From Variovorax paradoxus B4 (GTDB taxonomy: Bacteria > Pseudomonadota > Gammaproteobacteria > Burkholderiales > Burkholderiaceae_C): a stretch of DNA of 64,000 nucleotides. Location of the stretch: the NCBI RefSeq assembly GCF_000463015.1, contig NC_022247.1, forward strand, positions 4,092,001 through 4,156,000, given 5' to 3'. Under the pieces are notes generated by a model that searched no databases, was not told where the DNA came from, and saw only the letters and a list, made by a program, of their open reading frames with translations. A program made the position numbers and the translations under genes. Positions 1 to 15,010 of the stretch are shown here, in pieces; position 1 is the stretch's first letter; each line of letters opens with the position of its first letter.

Positions 1-1772
1 CGGCACATAGGCGCCGCCGGCCTTCAGGATGCCGAGCAGGCCGATCACGATGTCGAACGAACGCTCCACCGCGATGCCGACGCGCGTCTCGGGTTTCACG
101 CCCATCGCGATCAACCGGTGCGCCAGGCGATTGGCGCGGCGGTCGAGTTCGCCGTAGCTCAGGACCTCGTCACCGAAGAGCAGCGCGGGCGCATCCGGGT
201 TGGCCTTCGCGTGCCGGGCCATCAGGTGGTGCACGGGCTCGGTGCTGCTATCACCGGAATCGTTCACGCCCCATGTCGCGAGCCGCTCCTTTTCGCCCGC
301 GGTGAGCAGGTCGATGTCTCGTGCCGCCTGTTCGGGCCGTTCGTCGAGTGCGCGCAGTACGCCCAGGTAGTGCTCGGCCATGCGGGCGATGCTCTCTGGA
401 TCGAACAGCTCCTGCGCCACATGGAAACTCGCTTGAACGTGGCCTTGCGCGTCTTCGACGGTGCTCAGTGTCAGCTCGAACTGGGCCGTCTGCGTGCCGA
501 TCTCGTAGTCCTGCAGCGTGAGGCCGGGCAGCTTGGCGAGCGCGGCCTGCTCGCGGCGCTGGTGGTTGAACATCACCTGGAACAGCGGCGCCGTGCCCAG
601 GCTGCGTTCGGGCTGCAGGGCTTCGACCAGCTGCTCGAACGGCAGGTCCTGGTGGGCCTGCGCGCCGAGTGCCGCCTCGCGGGTTTGCTGCAGTGCCTGC
701 CGCAGGCTGGTGCGGCTGCCCAGCACATTGCGCAGCACCTGCGTGTTGACGAAGAAGCCGATGACGCGCTCCGACTCCACCCGGTGACGGTTGGCCACGG
801 GCACGCCGACGCGAATGTCCTGCTGCGCGGTGTAGCGGTGCAGCAGCACCTGCAGCGCGGTGAGCAGCACCATGAAGAGCGTGGCACCCTCGGCCCGCGC
901 GCACCGGTGCAGCGCCTCGACCAGAGACTGCGGCAGCGCCATCTCGTGGCGGGCGACCCTGTACTTGCCGTCGCTGCGCCGCGCGTGGTCGGTAGGCAGC
1001 TGCAGCACCGGATGCTCGGCGCCCAGCTGCGCCTTCCAGTAGTCGAGCTGGCGATCCTTCTCGCCGGCTTCGAGCCAGTGGCGCTGCCACGTCGCGTAGT
1101 CGGCGTACTGGATCGGCAGGGGCGCGAGCCGCGGCGCCTGCCCGGCCGCGCGCGCACGGTATTGCGCGGCGAATTCGTCGACCAGGATCTGCATCGACCA
1201 GCCGTCCGACACGATGTGATGCATCACGACGGCCAGCAGGTGTTCGTCGGTGGCCAGGCGGATGAGCGCCACGCGCAGCAGCGGCCCGGCCGTGAGATCG
1301 AACGGCGTTTCGGCCAGGCGCACGGCCGCCTCCCGCGCGCGGTCCTCGCGCACTTCAGCATCGATGCCCGAGAGATCGATGAACGGAATCTCCAGCGCCA
1401 TGCCCTGCCGAATCAGTTGTTCGACATGGCCCTCGGCATCTGCCTGGAACACCGTGCGCAGCGACTCGTGGCGCTCGAGCAAGGCGTCGAAGCTGGCCTT
1501 CAGCGCCTGCGCATCGAGCAGGCCCTTGAGCTTCAGACCGCCCGAGATGTGGTAGGCCGAACTGCCGGGCTCCAGCTGCCACAGGAACCATTGGCGCAGC
1601 TGCGCATACGAGGCGGGGCACTGCGTCTGCGCCGCCGCATCGCGCGCGAGGATCGGGAACTGCCCGATCGCCAGGCCCTCCGCGCGGATCTTCTGGTAGA
1701 CCGCACGGCGCTGCGCCGGATCGAGGCCCGAGAAGCGCTTGCCGATGTGAAGGTGGGTTGCCGTGATTTCCA

Positions 1773-1773
<1 letters not shown>
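1..1773 (-). CDS. Non-ribosomal peptide synthetase, partial (C-A..., continues past left edge)
   Basis: A further module of the siderophore assembly line. 591 codons are visible with no stop before the window edge. After a short docking-like N-terminus comes a condensation domain (about residues 50-480) with an intact HHIVSDG motif whose histidines are residues 185-186. An adenylation domain begins near residue 500 and is cut right after its first core motif (LKAGGAYVP). The substrate-selecting residues lie outside the window, so the amino acid cannot be predicted. The ATG at 1771-1773 overlaps the TGA of the upstream NRPS as ATGA, which indicates translational coupling in the same operon. 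The family joins the upstream carrier-bound chain to the amino acid loaded by its own A domain. Confidence 0.93.
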
Positions 1774-5110
<3,337 letters not shown>

Positions 5111-5114
<4 letters not shown>

Positions 5115-8100
5115 GGTGTGCTGTCTTCGGCGGTTTCTGCGGTTTCGGCTTCGCGTTCGATGTCCTCGATCAGGCGCAGCTCGACCAGGGTCGCCAGCTC
5201 GGCGATGGTCGGCGCCTTGAAGAATGCGGCGGGATGCAGCTCCACGCCGTAGGCCTTGCGCACGCGGGCCAGCAGGCGGATGGCGAGCAGCGAATCGCCG
5301 CCCAGCTCGAACAGGTTGTCGTGCACGCCCACGGGCACGATGCCCAGCGCATCGCTCCAGAAGCTGGCGAGCGCTTCTTCCAGCTCGCCTTCGGGGGCGG
5401 CATACGGCGTCTGCAGCACGGGGCGCGAATGGCCGGTGCGCACTTCGGCCGCGGGCGCGTCGTCGAGGGAATCGAACAGGTCGTCCAGCGGCCTGAGGCG
5501 TGGCGCCAGCGGCGAGACGGACACGATGGTCTGCGGCAGGTCGGGGCCGTTGGCGATGCGCTCGAAGGCGAGCACGCCGGTGCGCTCGTCCAGGCCCACG
5601 CCCTCGGGCAGGTCCATGTCGAGCGCCACGCCAACGTCGCGCCACGCATCCCAGTTAACCGAGAACAGCGGCAGCGGCGAGCTGCGGCGGCTGGCCGTGG
5701 CAAGTGCGTCCAGATAGGCATTGGCGGCGGCGTAGTCGCTGCGGCCGAGGCCGCCGATGAGCACCGAGATCGACGAGCAGAACAGCACGAAGTCCAGCGG
5801 CTCGGTGCGTAGCGCATCGAGCAGCGCGAGCGTGCCCGCGATCTTCGGCGCGAAGGCCGCTTCGACCAGCGCCGGCGTGCGCTGGGCGATCATGCCGCGG
5901 TCGGGGTGCACGACGGCATGCACCACGCCATGGACCGCGCCGAAGCGCGCATGCACGGCGGCGAGGGCCCCGCGCAGTTGCGCGGCATCGTTGACGTCGG
6001 CCGCCACCGGCAGCACCTCGGCGCCGTCCGCTTCGAGATCGATCAACTGCTGCAGCTTGCGCCGCAACACCACGGGCTGACCGGCGTCCGCAACGAGGCG
6101 CTCCCAATCGCTGCGCCCCGGCAGCGGCGTGCGGCCGAGCAGCACGAGCTTCGCCCTCCAGGTGCGGCTCAGGTAGCGCGCCATCGCAAGGCCGACGCCG
6201 CCCATGCCGCCGGTGATGAGGTAGACGCCGCCTTCGCGCAGGCGCTGCCTCGCGGCGGGCGCGGGCACATCGGGCAGCGGCGCATAGCGCTTCCGCCAGC
6301 GATGCGGCCCGCGGTAGGCCACCAGGAATTCGTCTGGCGACGCCCATGCCTCGTCGGCCACGCGGCGCGCGAGCTCGGCCTCGGCTGCGCTCTCGGGTGC
6401 GGGCAGCACCACGTCCACGACGCGGCAACCGATCGACGGGTACTCCTGGCCCAGGATCTTCGCGAGGCCGAGCAGCGTGGCCTTCTCGGGTGCGAGCGGC
6501 TCGGTGCCGGCAACGTCTTCGACGCGATCGGTGACGACGGTGAGCGCGAGGGTCCCGCGCCCCGCGGCGCCCACCGCATCGAGCGCGTGCGCGAACGCGA
6601 GCAGGCTGAAGTAGCCGGCCTCGAAGACTTGCGCGTGCGATGCCGCGGGCCGGTCGCCGTCCAGACTCCACAGGTGATGCAGGTGCAGCACCGGCCCGGC
6701 TTCGGCTTCGACTTCGCGCAGCAGCGCTTCGTGATCGGAGCGCTCGGCTGTGCGCAGGGCGTATTGGCCCGGCGCGGTGCGGGCAAAGCGCGGTCCGCGC
6801 AAGGCCAGCACCACTTTTTCGCCGCGCTCGCGCAGGGTGCGCGCGAGCCGGTCGGTGAAGCTGTTCGCATCGCCGAGCACCAGCGTGCAACCTGTGCGCT
6901 CGCCCTGCTTCTCAGCGGGCGGAAGCGGCGCGCTGCGCTCCCAGAGGGGCGCGTAGAAGAGGTTCGATGACGTGCTCCTCGCAGGCTGCGCGGCCTCGAC
7001 CGCCTCGATCCAGAAGCGCTTGCGCTGGAAGGCATAGGTAGGCAGCGGCACGCGGCGCCGGCTTGCGCCTTTGGCGCGGCAGGCCGCCCAGTCGATGTCG
7101 ACGCCCGCAGTCCACAGTCCCGCCACCGCAATGGCCAGCTGCTGGACGTTGCGCGCCGTTTGCTGCGGGTGCGCCTGGCTCGCCCAGATGCCTGCGGCCT
7201 CGCGGCTTTGCGGATGCTGGCGCGCGAGGCCCGCGAGCGTTTCGCCGGGACCGACTTCGAGCACCACGCGGCCCGGCGCGGCGAAGATCTCGCGCAGGCC
7301 GTCGGCGAAGCGCACGGTGCCGCGCAGGTGGCGGCCCCAGTACGCAGGGCTCGTGGCCTGCGCTTCGGTGATCGGCTTGCCGGTCGCGTTCGACAGGAAG
7401 GGAATGCGCGGCGCATGGCGCGGCAGCGAAGCGATCAGCTGCTCCAGCTCGGCCACGATGGGATCGACCAGGCTCGAATGCGAGGCGATGGCCACATGCA
7501 GGCGGCGCGGCAGTTGCTGGCGCGCGCGCAGGGCCTCTTCGGCGCGCTCGATGGCGTCCACCGGACCGGCCAGCACGCAGAGCTGCTCGCCGTTCACCGC
7601 CGCTAGGTCGCAGCCGTCGCGAAGGAATTCGGCCAGCGCCGATTCGGGCAGCGACACTGCCGTCATCGCGCCCGCTGGGAGCGTCTGCATCAGGCGGCCG
7701 CGCGCGACGACGATGCGCAGCGCGTCTTCGAGCGAGAACACGCCCGACAGGCAGGCCGCCACGTATTCGCCGAGGCTGTGGCCGAGCATCAGCGCGGGCT
7801 GCACGCCGCAGCTCATCCACCAGCGCGCCATCGCATACTCGACTGCGAACAGCGCGGGCTGCGCGTATTCGATGCGGAACAGCCGCTCGTTCGCCGCGGC
7901 TTCGTCGCCGTCGGCCGGAAACACCAGCGCGATCAGGTCGATGCCGGTGCCGGCCTTCAGCAGCGCGGCACAGCGGTCGAGCTCTTCGCGGAACACGGCG
8001 CTGTCCCGATAGAGCGCCTCGCCCATGCGCGCATGCTGCGCGCCGCCGCCGGGGAACAGGAACACCACCTCGGGCACGGCGGCGGGCGCGCGCGACGACG

Positions 8101-9673
8101 GGGTCATCGGCGAAGCCAGCATCTCCGAAGCCAGCGCCAGCCGGTCGGCCACCACGGCACTGCGCCAGGCAAAAGGGCGGCGTCCGCTTTGCAGCGTGTG
8201 GGCCACATCGCCCAGCGCCAGCTCCGGATGGGCCTGCAAATGCACCGCGAGCTGCGAGCGGCCCTGCGCCAGCGCGGCTTCGTCCTTCGCCGACACGGGC
8301 AGCACCTGCCAGCCGGACGCGGGCTGTGCCGCGGGAACTGCCGGCGCCTCTTCGAGCACCACATGCACGTTGGTGCCGCCGATGCCGAACGAGCTCACGC
8401 CCGCGCGGCGCGGCGCCCGGCCTTCGGGCCACGGACGCAATTGCGCATTGACGTAGAACGGGCTGGACGCGAAATCGATCTGCGGGTTCGGGCTCTCGTA
8501 ATGCAGGCTGGGCGGCAGCATGCGGTGCTTGAGCGCCATCACCGTCTTGATGAGCCCGGCCACGCCGGCCGCGGCATCGAGGTGGCCGACGTTGGTCTTC
8601 ACCGAACCCACGGCGCAGAAGCCGCGGCGCGCAGTGTCGGCGCGAAAGGCCTGTGTGAGCGCAGCGAGTTCGATCGGGTCGCCGAGCGTGGTCGCGGTGC
8701 CATGCGCCTCGATGTAGCCGATGGTGTCCGCGGGCACGCCCGCGATGAGCTGGGCCGCGCGGATCACCTCGGCCTGCCCGTCCACGCTGGGCGCGGTGAA
8801 GCCGACCTTGGCGGAGCCGTCGTTGTTGGCCGCGCTGCCCTTGATGACCGCATGGATGGTGTCGCCGTCGCGCAGCGCGTCGTCCAGCCGCTTGAGCACC
8901 ACGATGCCCGCGCCGCTGCCGATGATCGTGCCGGCCGCCTTCGCGTCGAAAGCGCGGCAGTGGCCGTCGGGCGAGAGGATGGCGCCGGCCTGGTAGCGGT
9001 AGCCGCCTTCCTGCAGCAGGTTGAGCCACACGCCGCCGGCCAGGGCCATGTCGCAGTCGTGGCTCAGGAGCGCCTGGCAGGCCGTGTGGACCGCGGTGAG
9101 CGACGTGGAGCAGGCGGTCTGCACCGTCACCGCGGGGCCGCGCAGGTCGAGCTTGTACGACACGCGGGTGCACAGCGAGCCGCCCGAGTTGCCGCTCATG
9201 AGGCCCAGCAGGTCGGCGATGCCGCTCGTCGCGCCGAGGCCGAACGACGGCAGCAGGTTGCGGATGAGGTACACATTGGCGCCCTCGCCCGCGTACACGC
9301 CGACCTTGCCCGGCCAGCGTGCGGCATCGCAGCCCGCGTGCTCCAGCGAGGCCCAGGCGCATTCCAGGAAGATGCGCTGCTGCGGGTCGAGGGTTTCGGC
9401 CTCGCGCGGCGAGTAGCCGAAGAAGCCGGCATCGAACTTGTCGAAGCCTTCGAACATCACGCCGGCCTTCACGTAGTCGGGGTCGTCCAGGAGCGACTGC
9501 GGCACGCCTTGCGCGCGCAGCTGCTCGTCGGTGAAGTGGGAGACCGAGGCCACGCTGTCCCGGATGTTCTGCCAGAAGGCGTCCACGTCGTCGGCGCCGG
9601 GAAAGCGCCCGGCCATGCCGACGATGGCGATCTCGATGCCGCTCGGCTCGGAGGGTTCGCAGGATGGGGACAT
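5111..9673 (-). CDS. Type I polyketide synthase module KS-AT-KR-ACP
   Basis: A 1520-residue single PKS module set between two NRPS genes, so the peptide chain gains a two-carbon (or methylated) unit. The ketosynthase (about residues 10-440) has the Cys-His-His triad: TACSTSL (Cys188), EAHGTAT (His324) and KTNVGHLD (His364). The acyltransferase (about 535-850) has GHSLGEY (Ser633); its selectivity loop reads IASHS rather than the malonyl-type HAFHS. The ketoreductase (about 1145-1340) has the NADPH motif TGGMGGVG and an active-site Ser/Tyr pair near 1301/1314. The ACP has LGGDSL (Ser1461). No dehydratase or enoylreductase is seen, so a beta-hydroxyl should remain. The start ATG lies one base after the upstream NRPS stop. 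Confidence 0.95.
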
Positions 9674-9674
9674 A

Positions 9675-12600
9675 TCAGTTGACTCTCTCTGCCGCTTTGC
9701 GGCGTTGAAGCATGGCGGCGCGCTGGCGCAGCGCACGGTCGTCGCTCGCCGCGGCCGCAGCGGCCGATGCGGCGGTACGCGCGGGCGCCTGCTCCAGCCA
9801 CTGAACCAGCGATTGGACGGTGGGGTACTTGAAGAGATTGACCACGGGGATGGCGGTGTGCAGCTGGTCTTCCAGCAGCCGGTGCGCGCGGATCAGCAGC
9901 AGCGAGTGGCCGCCCAGGTCGAAGAAGTTGTCGTGCAGGCCGACCTGCGCGACCTGCAGCACCTCGGACCACACCGCGGCCACCGTCTGCGCGACATGGC
10001 CTTGCGGCGCCTCGTAGGCCTGGCCGCTGGCGAGGGCCGGCTCGGGCAGTGCCTTGCGGTCCACCTTGCCGTTGGCGTTCAGCGGCAGCGCATCGAGCAC
10101 CTCGAAGGCGCGCGGGACCATGTAGTCGGGCAGCACCTGCGCAAGCCGCTCCTTCAACACCGCGGTGTCGATGGTCTCGCCCGCATGCGGCGCGAGGTAG
10201 GCGACGAGCCGCGTGCCGGCCGGGCCTTCCCTGGCCACCACGACAGCTTCGCGCACGGCGGGCTGCGCAAGCAGTTCCGCCTCGATCTCGCCGAGCTCGA
10301 TGCGAAAGCCCCGGATCTTCACCTGGTGGTCGATGCGGCCCAGATACTCCAGCCGTCCTTCGCCGTTCCAGCGCACGAGGTCGCCGGTGCGGTAGAGCCG
10401 CCCGCCGCCGACGCTGTCGAACGGGTCGGCCACGAAGCGCTCGGCGCTCAGGCCGGGCCGCTTCAGGTAGCCGCGCGCGAGGCTGACGCCGCCCAGGTAC
10501 AGCTCACCCGCCACGCCCTGCGGCACGAGGTTGAGGTCGGCATCCAGCACGTGGGTGCTGGTGTGGCTGATCGGCCTGCCGATGGGCACCTGGCTCCGGC
10601 CGTCGTTGCGGCAGGCCCAGTGCGTGACGTGGATGGTGGTCTCGGTGGGGCCGTAGAGGTTCTGCAGGCCCGCGCCGTGCAGGCGCTCGAGCGTTTCCTT
10701 CTGCGTCTCGGCCGGCATTGCCTCGCCGCCGCAGATGATGTGGCGCAGGCGCGTGCTGGTCTCGATGCCCTTGTGCGCGAGAAAGACCTGCAGCATCGAG
10801 GGCACGAAATTGAGCGTGGTGACCTGGTGGCGCTGGATCAGCTCGACCAGGCGCCCCGGGTCGCGGTGATCGCCGGGGTTGGCCACCACCAGCCGCGCGC
10901 CCGAGGTCATCGGCCAGAACAGCTCCCACACCGACACGTCGAAGCCGAACGGCGCCTTGTGCAGCACGGTGTCGGCGCGCGTGAGCTTGTAGATGCCCTG
11001 CATCCACGCCATGCAGCTGTGCAGCGCGCTGTGGCGGATGGCCGCACCCTTGGGCTTGCCGGTGGAGCCCGAGGTGTAGATCACGTAGGCGAGGTTCTCG
11101 ATGTGCAGGCCGACCTGCGGATCGCTCTCGGGCTCGGCGCCGAAATCGGCGGCATCGACTTCCAGCACCGTGAGCGCGCGGCGGTCGGGCACGCAATCGA
11201 CCAGGCTGCGCTGCGTGAGCAGCAGGCCGATGCCGCTGTCCTGCACCATGTAGGCCAGGCGCTCGGCGGGGTATTCGGGGTCCAGCGGCACATAGGCGCC
11301 GCCCGCCTTCAGCACGCCCAGGATGGCGACCACCATCTCGACGGAGCGCTCCATCGCGATGCCCACGAGCACCTCGGGCTTCACGCCCAGCGCGATCAGC
11401 CGGTGCGCCACGCGGTTGGCGCGGCGGTTCAGTTCCGCGAAGCCGAGCGACTCGTCGGCGAACAGCAGCGCAGTGGCATCGGGTTGCGTGCGGGCCTGCC
11501 GCTCGATCATGCGGTGCACCGGCTCGGGCTGCGGCTCGCGGTACGTGTTCACGCCCCATTGCGCGAGCCGCGCCTGCTCCGGCGCGCCGAGCAGTTCGAT
11601 GTCGCCGATGGGTTGATGAGGATGCTCGGCCAGCGCCTGCAGGATCGCGACGTAGTGGCCGGCCATGCGCGCAATGGTGTCGGGCTCGAACAGCTCGGCC
11701 GCGTAGATCACGGCGAGCGAGAGCTGGCCGCCCGGCTGCTCGCGCGCTTCGAGCGCGAGCTCGAACTGCGCCGCGAGATCGGGCAGCACGTGGTCTTGCG
11801 CGGCGATGCCGGGCAACCGGCCGAGCGAGCGGTAGTCCTCGAACAGGTGGTTGAACATCACCTGGAACAGCGGTGTGTGGCTCAGGCTGCGCTCGGGCTG
11901 CAGCATCTGCACGAGCTGCTCGAAGGGCACATCCTGGTGCGCCTGTGCGCCCAGCACCGCGTCCCGCGCCTGCGCCAGCACGCGCGATGCGCCGAGGCGG
12001 CCATGGATCGGGTTGCGCAGCACCAGCGTGTTGACGAACAAGCCGACCACGCCTTCGGCTTCCACGCGGTTGCGGTTGGCAATCGGCGCGCCGATGCGGA
12101 TGTCTTCCTGGCCCGTGTAGCGGTGCAGCAGCGCCTGGAAGCCCGCCAACAGCACCATGAAGAGCGTGGCACCGCCAGCCTCCGTGGTGCGGCGCAACTG
12201 CGCGAGCAGGTTCGCCGGAAGTTCGAAGGCGTGGCGCGCGGCGCTGTAGCCGGCTTGCGGCTTGCGCGGGTGGTCGGTGCGCAGGTCGAGCACGGTGTGC
12301 GTGTCGCCGAGCTGCGTGCGCCACCAGGCCAGCTGCCGCTCGCCCTCGCCCGCCGCCAGCCACTCGCGCTGCCAGAGCGCGTAGTCGGCGTACTGGATGC
12401 GCGGTGCGGGCACGCGCACGGTGTCGCCCTTCAGGTGCGCGGCGTAGCCTGCGGCCAGTTCGTCGATCAGCAACTGCATCGAGGCGCCGTCGGACACGAT
12501 GTGATGCATCACCAGGGCGAGCACATGCACCTCGTCGACGGTGCGGATCAACGCGGCGCGCAGCAGCGGCCCCTGCGTGAGGTCGAAGGGCTGGGCCTTG

Positions 12601-14990
12601 AGGCGCCGCGTGGCTTCGTCCAATTGCGCATCCGCTTCGCCCTCGGCGCCGCGCAGGTCGACCAGCGACAGCGGCACCGAGCTGCCCGGCTTGATCCATT
12701 GCTCCACGCTGCCGTCGACGCCGGCGCTGAACACCGTGCGCAGCGATTCATGGCGCGCCACGAGATCGTCGAAGGCCGCCTGCAGGGCATCGACCCGCAA
12801 CGCGCCGGCCAGGCGCAGCGCGCCACTCACATGGTAGGCCGCGCTCTCGGGATCGATCTGCCAGAGAAACCACTGGCGCTCCTGCGCGTGCGAGAGCGGC
12901 AACGGCAACAGCCGGTGCTCCGCAGAGAGCACGGCGATCGGTGCGGGCTGCGGGCGCACGCCCTGCACCTGCAGTTCGCGGATGGCCGATGCGCAGTCGC
13001 GAAGGCGCGGCTGCTCGAAGAGCCTGCGCGCGGGGAAGTCGATCTGCCAACGCGCGCAGATGCGCGCGGCCGCCTGGGTTGCGACGAGGGAACTGCCGCC
13101 GCGGTTGAAGAAGTGGGCATCGCGGCCGAGCGGGCGGTCGTCGCCGTGCTTGCAGACCTCGCGCCAGATGGCGGCGACGGCCTGCTCGACTTCGTCGAGC
13201 GGCGCTTCGGCAACGGCCTCGACCGGACCTCCGCGCACGAAGGCACCGTGCTGGTAGATGGCATAGGCGTCGGCGCTGCCGTCGAGCCAGCCCGCGCGGC
13301 AGGCACCGCGCTGAAGCTTGCCGCTGGTTGTCTTGGGCATGCCGCCGGGGTTGAGCAGCAGCACGGCCGACAGCGTCTCGCCGAACACTTCGCTCACGGC
13401 GGCGCCCAGCGCATCGACCAGCACCGCCGCCGGCACCAGCTTCTGCATGCTGCGCGACACCTCGGCGGCCACGCCGATGCCTTCGCCACCCGGCCCCTCT
13501 GCCGCGAAGACCGCGACGCGGCCCTTGCGCACCGCGTCGACCTCGGCCTCGATGAGCCGCTCGATGTCCTGCGGGTAGATGTTGTGGCCGCGGACGATGA
13601 TCAGGTCCTTGATGCGGCCGGTGATATAGAGCTGGCCCTCGTGCATGAAGCCGAGATCGCCGGTGCGCAGCCAGCGCTGGCCGCCCCGCTCGACGAAGGT
13701 CTCGCGCGTCTCGCGCTCCTTGCCCCAGTAGCCGTGGCCGATGCTCGGACCGCAGGCCCAGATCTCGCCGATCTTCCCGGGGGCCGCGGCCGAGAGCGAT
13801 TCGGCATCGACGATCTCGATGCGATGGCCGGGCGCGACGTCGCCGCAGCCGACCAGCGTCGTGCCCTCGTCTGCGGGTGTTCCCGTGCCGCTGGCAAGGC
13901 CGGCGGCGGAAAACGCGGACGCGACCAGGCCGCCGCCTCGGCGGCCGCCGGTGACGAAGAGGGTCGCCTCGGCAAGGCCGTAGCAGGGATAGACGGCTGC
14001 CGCGTCGAAGCCCGCGGAGGCGAAGCGCGCGATGAACTCGACTTCTGTGTCGGCGCGCACGGGTTCGGCACCGGTGTAGGCCACGCGCCAGCTCGACAGG
14101 TCGAGCTGAGCCAGTTGTGCATCCTTCACGCGCTCCAGGCACAGGCGGTAGGCGAAGTCGGGGCCGCCGCTGAGCGTCGCGCGATGGCGCGAGATCAGTT
14201 CGAGCCAGCGCACCGGGCGCTCCAGGAAATAGCCCGGAGAGGTGAGCACCAGCGGAATGCCGCTGTAGAGCGGCTGCAACAATCCGCCGATCAAGCCCAT
14301 GTCGTGATAGAGCGGCGCCCACGAAACGAAGCTGTCGCCCGGGCCGACACCCATGCTGCGCTGGATCGCCTCCTCATTGGCCATCAGGTTGCCGTGCATC
14401 ACGACCACGCCCTTGGGCGCCGAGGTGGAGCCCGAGGTGTATTGCAGGAAGGCGACGTCGCCGCCGGCCGGCTCGAAAGGCGTCCATGCGTCGGCGAGCG
14501 CGATGTCCACGGCATCGACGGCAACGATGTCCGCATCGCCGAACTGGCGCAAGCCCGCGCTCGTTTCATTCATCGCGCGCGCCATGGCCTCGGACGTCAG
14601 CACGCAGCGCGCCTGTGAATCGGCGGCAATGCCGGTCAACCGTGCAAGGTGCTGCGGGCGCGCCGATTCCGGCGGGAACACCGGCACCGCGATCACGCCC
14701 GCGTAGAAACAGGCCAGCATGCTCACGGCATAGTGGTCGCCGTTGTCCAGCATGACGAGGGCGCGCTCGCCCTTCGCGAACCGCTGCTGCAGCCGCGTCG
14801 CGAGGGCGCGCACGCGGCGCTCGAAGACGCCGTAGCTGATTGCCTCTGCGCGGTCGGTGCCATCCACCGCGCTCACGACGGTGAGCCAGATGTCGTCGCG
14901 CCGCGTGTCCACCAGCGCGCGAAGGTGCGCCACGAAATTCTTCGGGCGCGACGAGATCGGCGCCTGCTGCGCCTGCGTGTTCTTTTCCAT
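9675..14990 (-). CDS. Loading FAAL-NRPS: FAAL-T-C-A(Thr)-T
   Basis: A 1771-residue enzyme that starts the lipopeptide. The N-terminal fatty-acyl-AMP ligase (about residues 10-590) has YTSGSTSAPKG near 184 and should adenylate a free fatty acid and pass it to the first carrier domain (RGGSSL, Ser near 632). A condensation domain follows (about 690-1130, HHIVSDG near 826), then an adenylation domain (about 1150-1660, YTSGSTGKPKG near 1303) and a carrier (LGGHSL near 1693). The A-domain residues read D-V-W-N-I-G-L-I-H, very close to the established threonine code DFWNIGMVH. The start is placed at the ATG 21 bases after the hydroxylase stop; the longer open frame upstream lies inside that gene. 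An N-terminal FAAL is the usual sign of a lipidated siderophore. Confidence 0.95.
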   Translation of the reverse strand: MEKNTQAQQAPISSRPKNFVAHLRALVDTRRDDIWLTVVSAVDGTDRAEAISYGVFERRVRALATRLQQRFAKGERALVMLDNGDHYAVSMLACFYAGVIAVPVFPPESARPQHLARLTGIAADSQARCVLTSEAMARAMNETSAGLRQFGDADIVAVDAVDIALADAWTPFEPAGGDVAFLQYTSGSTSAPKGVVVMHGNLMANEEAIQRSMGVGPGDSFVSWAPLYHDMGLIGGLLQPLYSGIPLVLTSPGYFLERPVRWLELISRHRATLSGGPDFAYRLCLERVKDAQLAQLDLSSWRVAYTGAEPVRADTEVEFIARFASAGFDAAAVYPCYGLAEATLFVTGGRRGGGLVASAFSAAGLASGTGTPADEGTTLVGCGDVAPGHRIEIVDAESLSAAAPGKIGEIWACGPSIGHGYWGKERETRETFVERGGQRWLRTGDLGFMHEGQLYITGRIKDLIIVRGHNIYPQDIERLIEAEVDAVRKGRVAVFAAEGPGGEGIGVAAEVSRSMQKLVPAAVLVDALGAAVSEVFGETLSAVLLLNPGGMPKTTSGKLQRGACRAGWLDGSADAYAIYQHGAFVRGGPVEAVAEAPLDEVEQAVAAIWREVCKHGDDRPLGRDAHFFNRGGSSLVATQAAARICARWQIDFPARRLFEQPRLRDCASAIRELQVQGVRPQPAPIAVLSAEHRLLPLPLSHAQERQWFLWQIDPESAAYHVSGALRLAGALRVDALQAAFDDLVARHESLRTVFSAGVDGSVEQWIKPGSSVPLSLVDLRGAEGEADAQLDEATRRLKAQPFDLTQGPLLRAALIRTVDEVHVLALVMHHIVSDGASMQLLIDELAAGYAAHLKGDTVRVPAPRIQYADYALWQREWLAAGEGERQLAWWRTQLGDTHTVLDLRTDHPRKPQAGYSAARHAFELPANLLAQLRRTTEAGGATLFMVLLAGFQALLHRYTGQEDIRIGAPIANRNRVEAEGVVGLFVNTLVLRNPIHGRLGASRVLAQARDAVLGAQAHQDVPFEQLVQMLQPERSLSHTPLFQVMFNHLFEDYRSLGRLPGIAAQDHVLPDLAAQFELALEAREQPGGQLSLAVIYAAELFEPDTIARMAGHYVAILQALAEHPHQPIGDIELLGAPEQARLAQWGVNTYREPQPEPVHRMIERQARTQPDATALLFADESLGFAELNRRANRVAHRLIALGVKPEVLVGIAMERSVEMVVAILGVLKAGGAYVPLDPEYPAERLAYMVQDSGIGLLLTQRSLVDCVPDRRALTVLEVDAADFGAEPESDPQVGLHIENLAYVIYTSGSTGKPKGAAIRHSALHSCMAWMQGIYKLTRADTVLHKAPFGFDVSVWELFWPMTSGARLVVANPGDHRDPGRLVELIQRHQVTTLNFVPSMLQVFLAHKGIETSTRLRHIICGGEAMPAETQKETLERLHGAGLQNLYGPTETTIHVTHWACRNDGRSQVPIGRPISHTSTHVLDADLNLVPQGVAGELYLGGVSLARGYLKRPGLSAERFVADPFDSVGGGRLYRTGDLVRWNGEGRLEYLGRIDHQVKIRGFRIELGEIEAELLAQPAVREAVVVAREGPAGTRLVAYLAPHAGETIDTAVLKERLAQVLPDYMVPRAFEVLDALPLNANGKVDRKALPEPALASGQAYEAPQGHVAQTVAAVWSEVLQVAQVGLHDNFFDLGGHSLLLIRAHRLLEDQLHTAIPVVNLFKYPTVQSLVQWLEQAPARTAASAAAAAASDDRALRQRAAMLQRRKAAERVN

Positions 14991-15010
14991 CCTGCGGACT
15001 CCCTGCGGTT

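Noticed and set aside
9531..14618. 1695-codon rightward open frame opposite the FAAL-NRPS
   Set aside because: The opposite strand has clear FAAL, C, A and T domains; the antisense translation has no domain.
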